Below are positions 26,176 to 33,538 of a stretch of 64,000 nucleotides of DNA, in pieces. The notes beneath the pieces are model-generated. The model saw only the letters and a list, made by a program, of their open reading frames with translations. It searched no databases and was not told the DNA's origin. Origin of the DNA: Maridesulfovibrio sp. (GTDB lineage: Bacteria; Desulfobacterota; Desulfovibrionia; Desulfovibrionales; Desulfovibrionaceae); the NCBI RefSeq assembly GCF_963666665.1, contig NZ_OY762999.1, positions 3,754,001 through 3,818,000 of the forward strand. The letters run 5' to 3'. The position numbers were made by a program, and so were the translations under genes. How positions within the stretch are numbered: the first letter of the stretch is position 1; each line of letters opens with the position of its first letter.

Positions 26176-27348
26176 TCAGGAACGCAAAGCGTCAATGGGG
26201 CTTAAGGCTGAAGCCTGCCGCGCCGGGTAGTAGCCGAAAAAGATGCCTACCGCCGCTGATACCCCTACTCCGAGTATGACCGCTTCTTCGGAAACAAAGA
26301 AACTCCAGCTTGCAAAATTGCATATGATGGCCGTGGCCCCGACCCCCAATGCTGTTCCCAGCATTCCGCCGATGAAGGAAAGGATGATGGATTCCACCAG
26401 AAACTGGAACTGGATGTCTTTGCGTTTGGCGCCGATGGCCCGACGGATGCCGATTTCTTTTTTACGTTCTGAAACCGAAACCAGCATAACGTTCATGACT
26501 CCTACGCCGCCCACAATGAGTGAGATGGAACCGATGGCTCCCAGCAGAGCCGTGAACATGCGCATCTGCTTTTTCATCTGGGCCACTAATTCTTCCGCGC
26601 TGGTGACCCTGATTTCGGTCTTGGATGTCAGTTTGAAATAACTTTTAAGCTGTTCGGTGGCCTGCTCACTGATGCCGCTTTCTATCATGCGGGTTCCGAA
26701 AGTGTTTATCTGCGGGCGGTCCTGACTGCGCATGGCGGTCTTGACGGGGATCATGATCCCTTCGTTTATTTCGTAGGGAGTAAAGGTTCCCATGGGTACT
26801 GCATCGGCAATGCCGATTACGGTGTAGATGCGTTCGTCAAAGATTACCTGTTTACCGATGGGATTGCTTTCCCCCTGCTCGCGCAGCCATTTTGCCTTAC
26901 TGTCACCAAGGACGCAGAAGGCGGAATGTCCGTCCAAATCGGAGATAAACCTGCCTGCACCGATAGGGATCTTGTAGAGACGCGCAAATTCTTCCGTAAC
27001 GCCCAGCGCGGGGCAGGATGTGCGTTTGCCTGAAAATTTAAGGTCACTGTAAAATGAGACATAGGGGGCCACCGTGCGGATGGTGGAACATGCCTGCGGA
27101 ATCTTGAGTACATTCTGGAGATTAAAGCCAGTATCTATGCCCCCCCCGTATTCCTGCTGTACGGAGCAGACATCGGTCCCCATTTCCTTGAATTGGCGGA
27201 TGACTTCATTTTCGACAATCTGACCCACGGTGACCATGGCGATTACCGAACCGATGCCGATGACAATCCCGATCAGGGCCAGTAAAGAGCGTTGTTTAGC
27301 GCCCATAAGTGAACGGAAGGATTCCCTTATGTTTTCACCCAGAATCAT
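26176..27348 (-). CDS. MacB-like ABC transporter permease
   Basis: 390 residues: N-terminal helix (LLALIGIVIGIGSVIAMVTVG), a periplasmic MacB_PCD-type domain (about 45-250) and three C-terminal helices in the FtsX-like domain. That domain includes SLIVGGVGVMNVMLVSVSERKKEIGIRRAIGAKR in the coupling region. With the ATPase (27345) and the fusion protein (28013) it forms a tripartite pump of the MacAB-TolC type, exporting peptides, lipids or small molecules from the periplasm. It overlaps the ATPase gene by four bases. Confidence 0.88.
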   Translation of the reverse strand: MILGENIRESFRSLMGAKQRSLLALIGIVIGIGSVIAMVTVGQIVENEVIRQFKEMGTDVCSVQQEYGGGIDTGFNLQNVLKIPQACSTIRTVAPYVSFYSDLKFSGKRTSCPALGVTEEFARLYKIPIGAGRFISDLDGHSAFCVLGDSKAKWLREQGESNPIGKQVIFDERIYTVIGIADAVPMGTFTPYEINEGIMIPVKTAMRSQDRPQINTFGTRMIESGISEQATEQLKSYFKLTSKTEIRVTSAEELVAQMKKQMRMFTALLGAIGSISLIVGGVGVMNVMLVSVSERKKEIGIRRAIGAKRKDIQFQFLVESIILSFIGGMLGTALGVGATAIICNFASWSFFVSEEAVILGVGVSAAVGIFFGYYPARQASALSPIDALRS

Positions 27349-28013
27349 GCTCCCTCCAGTCTGCCGTCCCGCATGCGGATGGAACGTTTACAACGTTTTG
27401 CCAGACCGGGGTCATGAGTGATGATAACCACGGTTATGCCTTCTTCTTCGTTCAGGGTCAGGAAAAGGTCCATGATGTCTTTTCCTGTCGCGGTATCAAG
27501 TGCCCCGGTGGGTTCGTCAGCCAGAATAAGTGAAGGCTCCCCGCACAGGGCGCGGGCAATGGCGACCCTCTGCTGCTGGCCGCCGGAAAGTTCATTGGGA
27601 CGGTGGTCTCCGCGTTCGCCCATGCCGACCTTGGTCAGCATTTCTTTAGCCAGCGTTTCCCGTTCTTTTTTGGGCACCCCGCGATAAAGCAGCCGCAGGC
27701 AGACATTATCAAGGGCGGTCAGCTTGGGCAGCAGATGAAATTGCTGGAAGACAAAGCCTATTTCGTGATTGCGAATGGCGGAAAGTTCATCATCACTCAT
27801 TTTATCGGCCAGTTTGCCGTTGAAGCGGTATGTGCCGGAACTGGGCTGATCAAGGAAGCCCAGAATGTTCATAAGAGTTGATTTTCCGCAGCCGGACGAG
27901 CCGAGGATAGCCAATAGTTCGCCTTCGTCAACCTTGAGGTTGACCCCTTTGAGCACTTCGACTTCAACCGTGCCCAACAGGTAGGATTTATGTACGTCCT
28001 CAATGTTGAGCAT
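27345..28013 (-). CDS. MacB-like ABC transporter ATPase
   Basis: 222 residues, LolD/MacB-type ATPase. Walker A is LGSSGCGKSTLMN (about 37-49), the Q loop is in GFVFQQFHLL, the signature is LSGGQQQRVAIARAL and Walker B is LILADEPTGALD. It powers the adjacent permease by ATP hydrolysis on the cytoplasmic face. It abuts the fusion-protein gene (shared base 28013). Confidence 0.92.
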   Translation of the reverse strand: MLNIEDVHKSYLLGTVEVEVLKGVNLKVDEGELLAILGSSGCGKSTLMNILGFLDQPSSGTYRFNGKLADKMSDDELSAIRNHEIGFVFQQFHLLPKLTALDNVCLRLLYRGVPKKERETLAKEMLTKVGMGERGDHRPNELSGGQQQRVAIARALCGEPSLILADEPTGALDTATGKDIMDLFLTLNEEEGITVVIITHDPGLAKRCKRSIRMRDGRLEGA

Positions 28014-29782
28014 CAGAACGCTTCCGGATTAAGCAGGATGGTTGTTCCCGGTTCTATGCCGGAGAGGATTTCTACTTCATTGATGGTGGTGTATCCGGTT
28101 TCAACCTCCACTTCGCGGATGGTTCCGTTCTTCTCCCTGATCTTCAGAAATACCTTGCTTCCATCCCGGTTGATGGCTGTGAAGGGGACCATGATTGCGT
28201 TCATGTTGGAGTATGTTTCCACCTGCATATTGGCTGTCATGCCGATGCGAACATTTTTGCTTACATCCTTGGGCAGGTTGGGCAGACGGATGGTGGTCTC
28301 GAAGGTAGGCACTTTGCCTTCTCCACCTGCCTGTGAGGAAATCATGGCGATTTCGCCTTTGAGTTTGTGGTCCGGGAAGGCGTCTCCGGTAACTGTGACC
28401 GGTTGGCCCAGTTGCAGGCTGTTGATGTTCAGTTCGTCCACCTTTGCAGATATGGACAAGCCTTCAAGGCTGGCAATGGAGAGCAGCGGCTGTCCTTCGG
28501 TTATACTCATGCCGCTGGTGATCTCCTTGGCATCCCCGTTTTTAGAGTTGGGCCGTAAGGCTACCCCTGATACTGGGGCGGTCACCATTGCCCGGGACAT
28601 TTTTTCTTTGAGGGTGTTGTAGTTGGTCTCTGCGTTGGCAAGTTCCATGCGGGCTATTTCAATATATTCATTATCCCCTTTGTTGAGCACATCGCGGTAG
28701 TTTTCCTGACATGAAACGAGCCGGGATTCATTATTCTTCAGTTCCTGAAATGATGTGTCGTACTGGTTTCTGGGGATAATGCCCTTCTCAAACAGCATCT
28801 TATCTTCATCTGCCTTGGCTTTTGAACTGCTCAGAGTACGTTTGGCCTGTTCCAGTTCACGTCTGGCCTTGAGAACTTCGGATGTGTTTTTCCAATTGGT
28901 CAGCTCATAATATTTCTTACGGGACTTGATGTATTCGGTGAATGCCGAGCGCATCTTGCTGGCGATTTCAGAGGTGTCCAAAGTGATGATAGTCTGATTA
29001 CGGGGTATTCTTTCCCCGTAGAAAAAGTCGGTTTTGGTGACGATTCCGCTGAAGGGAGCGACGAGAGTAAGTTCCTCCAGCGGGGCTACAACCCCGGAAA
29101 GGGAAATGGAACGAGAGAAGGGACGGGTGCTGACTACCATCTTTTGGTATTCTGTTTTCTCGTTTGATGCGGGCGCAGGCTTGAATGTCTCGGGTATTTC
29201 CACGAAAGCCGGGTTGAACCAAAAGAATGCCCCAACTGCGCAGAAAAAGCAGAACACGGCTGCTATAATTATGAAGCGGACTTTTTTTCCTTGGGTGAGC
29301 GAGTTTTGCAGGGCCTTGTTGGACTCGTCGGCATCGCGCATGGCCTGCGTCAGTTCTTGATTCAATTGTTTTTCATCCTGACGCATTTTTTCTATTTCAG
29401 TGATGTCGCGCAGGACCAGAACAGCTCCGCAGGATTCTCCGTCTTTGTCTTTCAGGCGCGAAACGCTGACTGAGAGGTAAATTTTTTCTCCGTCTTCTTT
29501 GTAGTAGGGGGTTGCCCTATTGCTGATGGTGCAGTCTTTGTAAATCGTGTCCAGCAGGGTCTGCATGAATTCATCATTCTCTTCGACCGGAGGAACAACA
29601 GCCATAAGTGGCATGCCTTCCAGTTCGTTTCCGGAAATACCCAGCATCTTGGCAAGAGCAGGATTGGCTCCGGTTACGATCCCTTTATTGCCCAGGATCA
29701 TGACTCCATCGTTCATGACTTGAAGTATTGTTTCCCGAAGAGGGGTGTCGAGCATATTATCCATGAATCTTCCTACCACCAT
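28013..29782 (-). CDS. Membrane-fusion (HlyD/MacA-like) protein with N-terminal PAS domain
   Basis: 589 residues with an uncommon architecture. A PAS domain lies at about 12-130 (VMNDGVMILGNKGIVTGANP, then ending AVLVLRDITEIEKM). A short coiled coil follows (130-162), then one membrane helix (about 168-190, FIIIAAVFCFFCAVGAFFWF). A complete periplasmic adaptor occupies 200-589: lipoyl/barrel-sandwich VVAPLEELTLVAPFSGIVTK, a long alpha-hairpin (about 300-410) and beta-barrel and proximal domains. The PAS is predicted to be cytoplasmic, so pump assembly or activity may respond to an intracellular signal such as redox or a ligand. Its start overlaps the TolC-type gene by ten bases; ATG at 29764 is an alternative. 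Confidence 0.88.
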   Translation of the reverse strand: MVVGRFMDNMLDTPLRETILQVMNDGVMILGNKGIVTGANPALAKMLGISGNELEGMPLMAVVPPVEENDEFMQTLLDTIYKDCTISNRATPYYKEDGEKIYLSVSVSRLKDKDGESCGAVLVLRDITEIEKMRQDEKQLNQELTQAMRDADESNKALQNSLTQGKKVRFIIIAAVFCFFCAVGAFFWFNPAFVEIPETFKPAPASNEKTEYQKMVVSTRPFSRSISLSGVVAPLEELTLVAPFSGIVTKTDFFYGERIPRNQTIITLDTSEIASKMRSAFTEYIKSRKKYYELTNWKNTSEVLKARRELEQAKRTLSSSKAKADEDKMLFEKGIIPRNQYDTSFQELKNNESRLVSCQENYRDVLNKGDNEYIEIARMELANAETNYNTLKEKMSRAMVTAPVSGVALRPNSKNGDAKEITSGMSITEGQPLLSIASLEGLSISAKVDELNINSLQLGQPVTVTGDAFPDHKLKGEIAMISSQAGGEGKVPTFETTIRLPNLPKDVSKNVRIGMTANMQVETYSNMNAIMVPFTAINRDGSKVFLKIREKNGTIREVEVETGYTTINEVEILSGIEPGTTILLNPEAF

Positions 29783-31398
29783 GTCCAGACCAGTGGGCGG
29801 ATTTTGTTATTGAGGTCTTCTTCCAGTTGCCTGTCATTATGTTTGAATTCAACATGCCATGTTTCCATGGTTGTGCCTAGGAGCTGGTCAAGAATAAGCA
29901 AAGATTGAACATAAGTAATCTGCTTGGAGGTTTCCGCGAGCTGGGCCTGTACCAGTTGGTTCTGATATGAAACCACCTCGAAGTTGGTGGTCCGGCCTAC
30001 CATCAGTTTGGTGTTTTCATTTTCCAGCTGCAGAGCTTTGAGCTCGGTGTTCTTTTTAGCCAGTCCAATCATCTTCCAGCGCATTCTTACGTCCCGCACG
30101 GCATTGGCAACTTCGGTCTGTAAATTGGTCTTGGCCCGTTTCAGTTCCAGCTTGGCCTTGCGTTTATTCACCTCGGCAGTAAGAAGCTTTCTTTTTCTCT
30201 CCAATTGATCATCGCCCCATATATTGATGGGTGCCGAAAGTTCAATTCCGGCTGAGAGTTCATCTGCACTGGTGGAGGCGGAGTAGGAGTTCTTTGATGT
30301 TTGTGTTTCTTCATAGCCGCCCTTGAGGTCCAGCTGCCATTCGCGTTCATTCTCAGCCATCATTGCGTTGATGTTAGACTCTGTGACCGCAAAAACCTTG
30401 TCCATGTATGTCTGGTTGTTTTTCAGTGCCACCAGCATGCATCGTTCGTAATCTGGCTCAACGTCCCGTATTTCGTCCTCTACCGGCTCAATTTCAAGAT
30501 TGGGGTCCATTTCAAGATGGTTAAGCAGGTCGCGGCGCGCTTTATCGAGGCTGTTGCGTGCTTCTTCAAGTGAAAGCCGTCCAGAAGCCACATCTGCTTC
30601 GGCTTGAACCACGTCACTGGCGGACATGCGGCCCATGCTCTGTTTGAATTGGTTGACTTCCAGCAGCCGTTCCGAGCGTTCAAGAGCCTGTTTCTGGATT
30701 TCCAGATTCTCTTTGGCTTGTTTGAATGTGAAATAGTAATTGAGTCCTGAATTTATCAGCTGGCTGAGGTTGTCGCGCAAGCTGAGAATATTACGTTTGT
30801 CGGTAATGCGGGCCAGCCGGATGGAGGCCATGTTGTAATCAATTCCCGCACCTTTGAGCAGGGGCTGGGTCAGCTCGATACGCCACTTGGAGGATGCTTC
30901 ACGGGTGTATTCTTTTGAGCGCGTAACAGAAGAGTCCCCGTCGTAGCTCAGGGTTCCGTCACTGTTTTCGGAGTATTTATTATCCCAGACAAAGGAGAGG
31001 GTGCCCCCGGTGGGGATTTTTTGGGTAATGGAAGCCTTGCCTCCGGCATTCCATTTTGAAGCCGGGGTCTGGGTGCCGTTATCGGAAATGCGCATGTTGC
31101 GCTGGAAAGCTTCAGCATTGAAGGAACCGTCAATATTGATGACCGGTTCGAATTTGGCTTCCGCTTTTTCAAGATCAAATTTTTCTGTAACGCGTTGCAG
31201 GTAGTTGGTTGCAACATTGGAGTTGTTGCGGATGGTCAGCCTTACCACTTCATCCATGGACAGGGTTAAGGTGCCGTTATTTACATGTGCCGTTGTTTCG
31301 TTCTCCGCATAAGCCGGTAGGCAAAGGGAAAAGGCACAAATAAATGACAGCAATAGAACCGTCTTGATTTCTCGCAGTAGCTTGGCAGTAAGATTCAT
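29773..31398 (-). CDS. TolC-family outer membrane efflux protein
   Basis: 541 residues with an N-terminal signal peptide (VLLLSFICAFSLCLPAYAEN, cleavage after AYA). Two OEP repeats of long helices follow, rich in Ala/Gln/Glu/Lys (ANVASGRLSLEEARNSLDKARRDL-like region; KRAKTNLQTEVANAVRDVR). It forms the outer membrane channel of the tripartite exporter encoded downstream in the same operon. First gene of the operon (TolC, PAS-adaptor, ATPase, permease), all overlapping. Confidence 0.88.
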   Translation of the reverse strand: MNLTAKLLREIKTVLLLSFICAFSLCLPAYAENETTAHVNNGTLTLSMDEVVRLTIRNNSNVATNYLQRVTEKFDLEKAEAKFEPVINIDGSFNAEAFQRNMRISDNGTQTPASKWNAGGKASITQKIPTGGTLSFVWDNKYSENSDGTLSYDGDSSVTRSKEYTREASSKWRIELTQPLLKGAGIDYNMASIRLARITDKRNILSLRDNLSQLINSGLNYYFTFKQAKENLEIQKQALERSERLLEVNQFKQSMGRMSASDVVQAEADVASGRLSLEEARNSLDKARRDLLNHLEMDPNLEIEPVEDEIRDVEPDYERCMLVALKNNQTYMDKVFAVTESNINAMMAENEREWQLDLKGGYEETQTSKNSYSASTSADELSAGIELSAPINIWGDDQLERKRKLLTAEVNKRKAKLELKRAKTNLQTEVANAVRDVRMRWKMIGLAKKNTELKALQLENENTKLMVGRTTNFEVVSYQNQLVQAQLAETSKQITYVQSLLILDQLLGTTMETWHVEFKHNDRQLEEDLNNKIRPLVWTWW

Positions 31399-31571
31399 TG
31401 GAGTAATAGGTACAGAAATATTGTTGTTAGGTTCTCCGAAGGTAAAAGTAATGGCCCAACTTAATACTAAAGCCTCTTTTCGTAAAGGAGGGATCGATTG
31501 TTGGGGTGTTGAAATGAAAAAAGGGGTGCGTGAAAGTTGGGTTGAATTTTGCTTTTTGATTTATTTCAGAT

Positions 31572-31607
31572 AAAAAAACGGACCTGCAAGGGAGGTCGCA
31601 GGTCCGT
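31572..31607 (-). terminator. Intrinsic terminator of the glycyl radical enzyme operon
   Basis: The perfect 10-bp stem ACGGACCTGC (31578-31587) with 31598-31607, followed on the minus strand by seven T. It lies 50 bases after the selenoprotein stop. Confidence 0.88.
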
Positions 31608-31658
31608 TAATTCGCGAAAGGAGTTTTCGCTTAAGGGGTATATGGTTCTTTCAAGGAG

Positions 31659-31952
31659 TTATGCGCTGAGTGCAGTCAGAACAACTTCCTTGTTCTCGCT
31701 GAAAGAGAGGGAAAAGTCTTTTCCGTATTTGGTGAGGAAGTCTTCTTCTGCGATAAATGAAACATCGCTGACTTCAATTTTAACGTCATCATCTTCATCT
31801 GCTTCGTCAATGCCCAGACCGAGCACGATTTTAGCGTGTCAGCCGCCGCCTACCTTGTATTCTCTCAGGCGAACGCAGCTTTCCTCATCTTCGTCTTCAA
31901 GCATATCCCGGAGCTTATCAAGCATTTCTTCGGGAACAGTTACATTAAACAT
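31659..31952 (-). CDS. HesB/IscA-like selenoprotein (in-frame UGA read as selenocysteine)
   Basis: 97 codons plus stop TAA, interrupted by one in-frame TGA at codon 38 (31841-31839). Reading it as selenocysteine gives REYKVGGGUHAKIVLGLGI, the position of the first iron-sulfur/iron ligand Cys in HesB/IscA proteins (SGCAG-type loop). The rest (VKIEVSDVSFIAEEDFLTKYG, then FSLSFSENKEVVLTA) follows the A-type carrier fold, but the C-terminal C-G-C of IscA is missing. A convincing bacterial SECIS lies directly after the UGA. The start ATG at 31952 has GGAGAG upstream. It is the last gene of the glycyl radical enzyme operon. It could carry Fe-S or act in redox; function is unproven. An annotation that treats TGA as stop would miss it. 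Confidence 0.82.
31803..31841 (-). promoter_or_regulatory. bSECIS element
   Basis: Downstream of the UGA, 18 bases of spacer precede the apical loop GGUCU (31820-31816). The loop is closed by GUGCUC/GGGCAU with an outer UCGU/ACGA pairing across a small bulge. The E. coli fdhF SECIS has the same UGA-CAC start, the same 18-base spacing and the same GGUCU loop. Confidence 0.78.
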
Positions 31953-31976
31953 ATTTTCTCTCCATTAATGTTTTAT

Positions 31977-32504
31977 TTATATCAAAGCGGTTTGATCCGC
32001 TGTTGAGTCTTTTATGAAGGGTGCGGAGCAGCGTTCTTCATGCTGAACCACTGCTTCCGGGTTAAGGAGCAAACGGGTGCAGATTGCTGTTGCGGACTCT
32101 ACGTAATCAAGGCATATGCCTTTGGTTTCTGCTTCATGGTCGCGGTCCCGGCTTAAGATACGGCAGCAGACTGATCCGTGTTCAGCCATAAAGCTGTCGT
32201 GCAGTTCCTTGGAAAGGGAACGAACCTGATCCTCGCCGGCGGGGAGTGGCCCATTGCAGAGAATCAGGGATAAACCCATGACCGCACCGGACAGGGCTCC
32301 GCAGATACAGCCTGCGTCACCGATGCCGCCGCAGAAACCTTTGCTCAGCGCAATTGCCATTTCTTTGCTCAGACCTCCGCCGAATTCATGATTGATGGTC
32401 CAGAGCACTGCTTCGGAACAGCACATGGCATCGCTGCCGTAAAGTTCCCTGGCATTGCGCCCGGTGGATTCGCAGATCAGCTTTTCAGTCTTTGAACAGT
32501 TCAT
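31977..32504 (-). CDS. C_GCAxxG_C_C family protein
   Basis: 175 residues, Cys-rich. The family motif appears as SDAMCCSEAVLW, FCGGIGDAGCICGALSGAVM, with later Cys pairs (GSVCCRILSRD and ATAICTRLL). Members are small, probably redox- or metal-binding proteins of unknown biochemistry that are often found beside redox enzymes. It is the third gene of the operon, 22 bases after the activase gene, and 24 bases before the selenoprotein. A partner role in radical enzyme activation or repair is possible but inferred. Confidence 0.8.
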   Translation of the reverse strand: MNCSKTEKLICESTGRNARELYGSDAMCCSEAVLWTINHEFGGGLSKEMAIALSKGFCGGIGDAGCICGALSGAVMGLSLILCNGPLPAGEDQVRSLSKELHDSFMAEHGSVCCRILSRDRDHEAETKGICLDYVESATAICTRLLLNPEAVVQHEERCSAPFIKDSTADQTALI

Positions 32505-32526
32505 TTCATTGCGCCGTTAAAAAAGA

Positions 32527-33423
32527 TTAGATGATCTCGGTTTTCAAGCCGTAGTCGGCAAAGCGTTTGAAAACCACATCCAATTGTTCCGGGGTGTATT
32601 CCCGGTCCATTTTATATTTCCAGCCCAGAGCAGCGTATTTATTGCGGCCGAATGCGTGGCAGGGCATTACTTCCACTTTGTCCCGTCCGTATCCTTTCAG
32701 GAATTCAGCCATGGCTGCGATGTTTTCTTCTGAGTCGTTCATTTCCGGCATGAGCGGCATGCGGATGCGTACTTCCTTACCTGAAGAAAGGGCCGTGCCC
32801 ATGTTGCGCAGGATGATTGCGTTATCCACCCCGGTCAGTTTCTTGTGCTCTTCCGGATTCATGTGCTTGCAGTCAAACAGGAAGAGATCTGCCAATTCAA
32901 TGGTTTTATCGAAACGTTCTTCGGGACAGTAGCCGCAGGTATCTACGGTTACGTGATAGCCTTCATTTACCGCAGCTTCGACCATATCGAGGAAGAATTG
33001 TCCGCCGGAGGTCGGTTCGCCGCCGCCGAAGGTTACCCCGCCGCCGGAGTTGTCGTAGAAAAGTGCGTCTTTGCGGACAACGTCCATCACTTCTTCAACG
33101 GTCATGATCTTGCCGGATATTTCACGGGCCTTGCCTGCGCAGTTCTCAGTGCATGCACCGCAGTTGGTACACTTCTCAGTGTCGCGCCCGAACTTGCCGT
33201 CGATCTCAATGACTGCCCCGTTGGGACAGACTTCAACGCATTTTCCGCATCCGGTGCACAGGTCGGTAAAACACATCATCTGCGGTTTTACCTGCTGCGA
33301 TTCAGGGTTACTGCACCATAAGCAGGTCAGCGGGCAGCCTTTCAGGAAAACGGTAGTTCGCAGTCCCGGTCCATCATGGAGCGACATACGCTGAATATTG
33401 TAGATCATACCTTGGCTCATCAT
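32527..33423 (-). CDS. Glycyl-radical enzyme activating enzyme (radical SAM)
   Basis: 298 residues. The radical SAM motif is FLKGCPLTCLWCSNPE (C-x3-C-x2-C). It is followed by a ferredoxin-like insert with two 4Fe-4S motifs (CTGCGKCVEVCP and CTNCGACTENC), as in activases of choline lyase, diol dehydratase and arylacetate decarboxylase GREs. PflA-type activases lack this insert. It generates the glycyl radical on the enzyme encoded upstream. The start at 33423 has GGAG five bases before; the longer reading to 33522 has an Arg-rich, unlikely N-terminus. Confidence 0.9.
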   Translation of the reverse strand: MMSQGMIYNIQRMSLHDGPGLRTTVFLKGCPLTCLWCSNPESQQVKPQMMCFTDLCTGCGKCVEVCPNGAVIEIDGKFGRDTEKCTNCGACTENCAGKAREISGKIMTVEEVMDVVRKDALFYDNSGGGVTFGGGEPTSGGQFFLDMVEAAVNEGYHVTVDTCGYCPEERFDKTIELADLFLFDCKHMNPEEHKKLTGVDNAIILRNMGTALSSGKEVRIRMPLMPEMNDSEENIAAMAEFLKGYGRDKVEVMPCHAFGRNKYAALGWKYKMDREYTPEQLDVVFKRFADYGLKTEII

Positions 33424-33538
33424 GGTCTCCGCTTTTGGTTTTTCAGGCCTTGCGCGGCGGACTGAGCCGTCGTGAAGGTCTGCGAAAGGGAGAGAGCGCC
33501 GATGACGTCCTCTCCTTCGCAATATGAATGTTTCTTAT

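Noticed and set aside
31549..31968. Plus-strand open frame over the selenoprotein region
   Set aside because: It is Ser-rich, with no ribosome binding site; the minus strand encodes the HesB/IscA-like protein once UGA is read as Sec.
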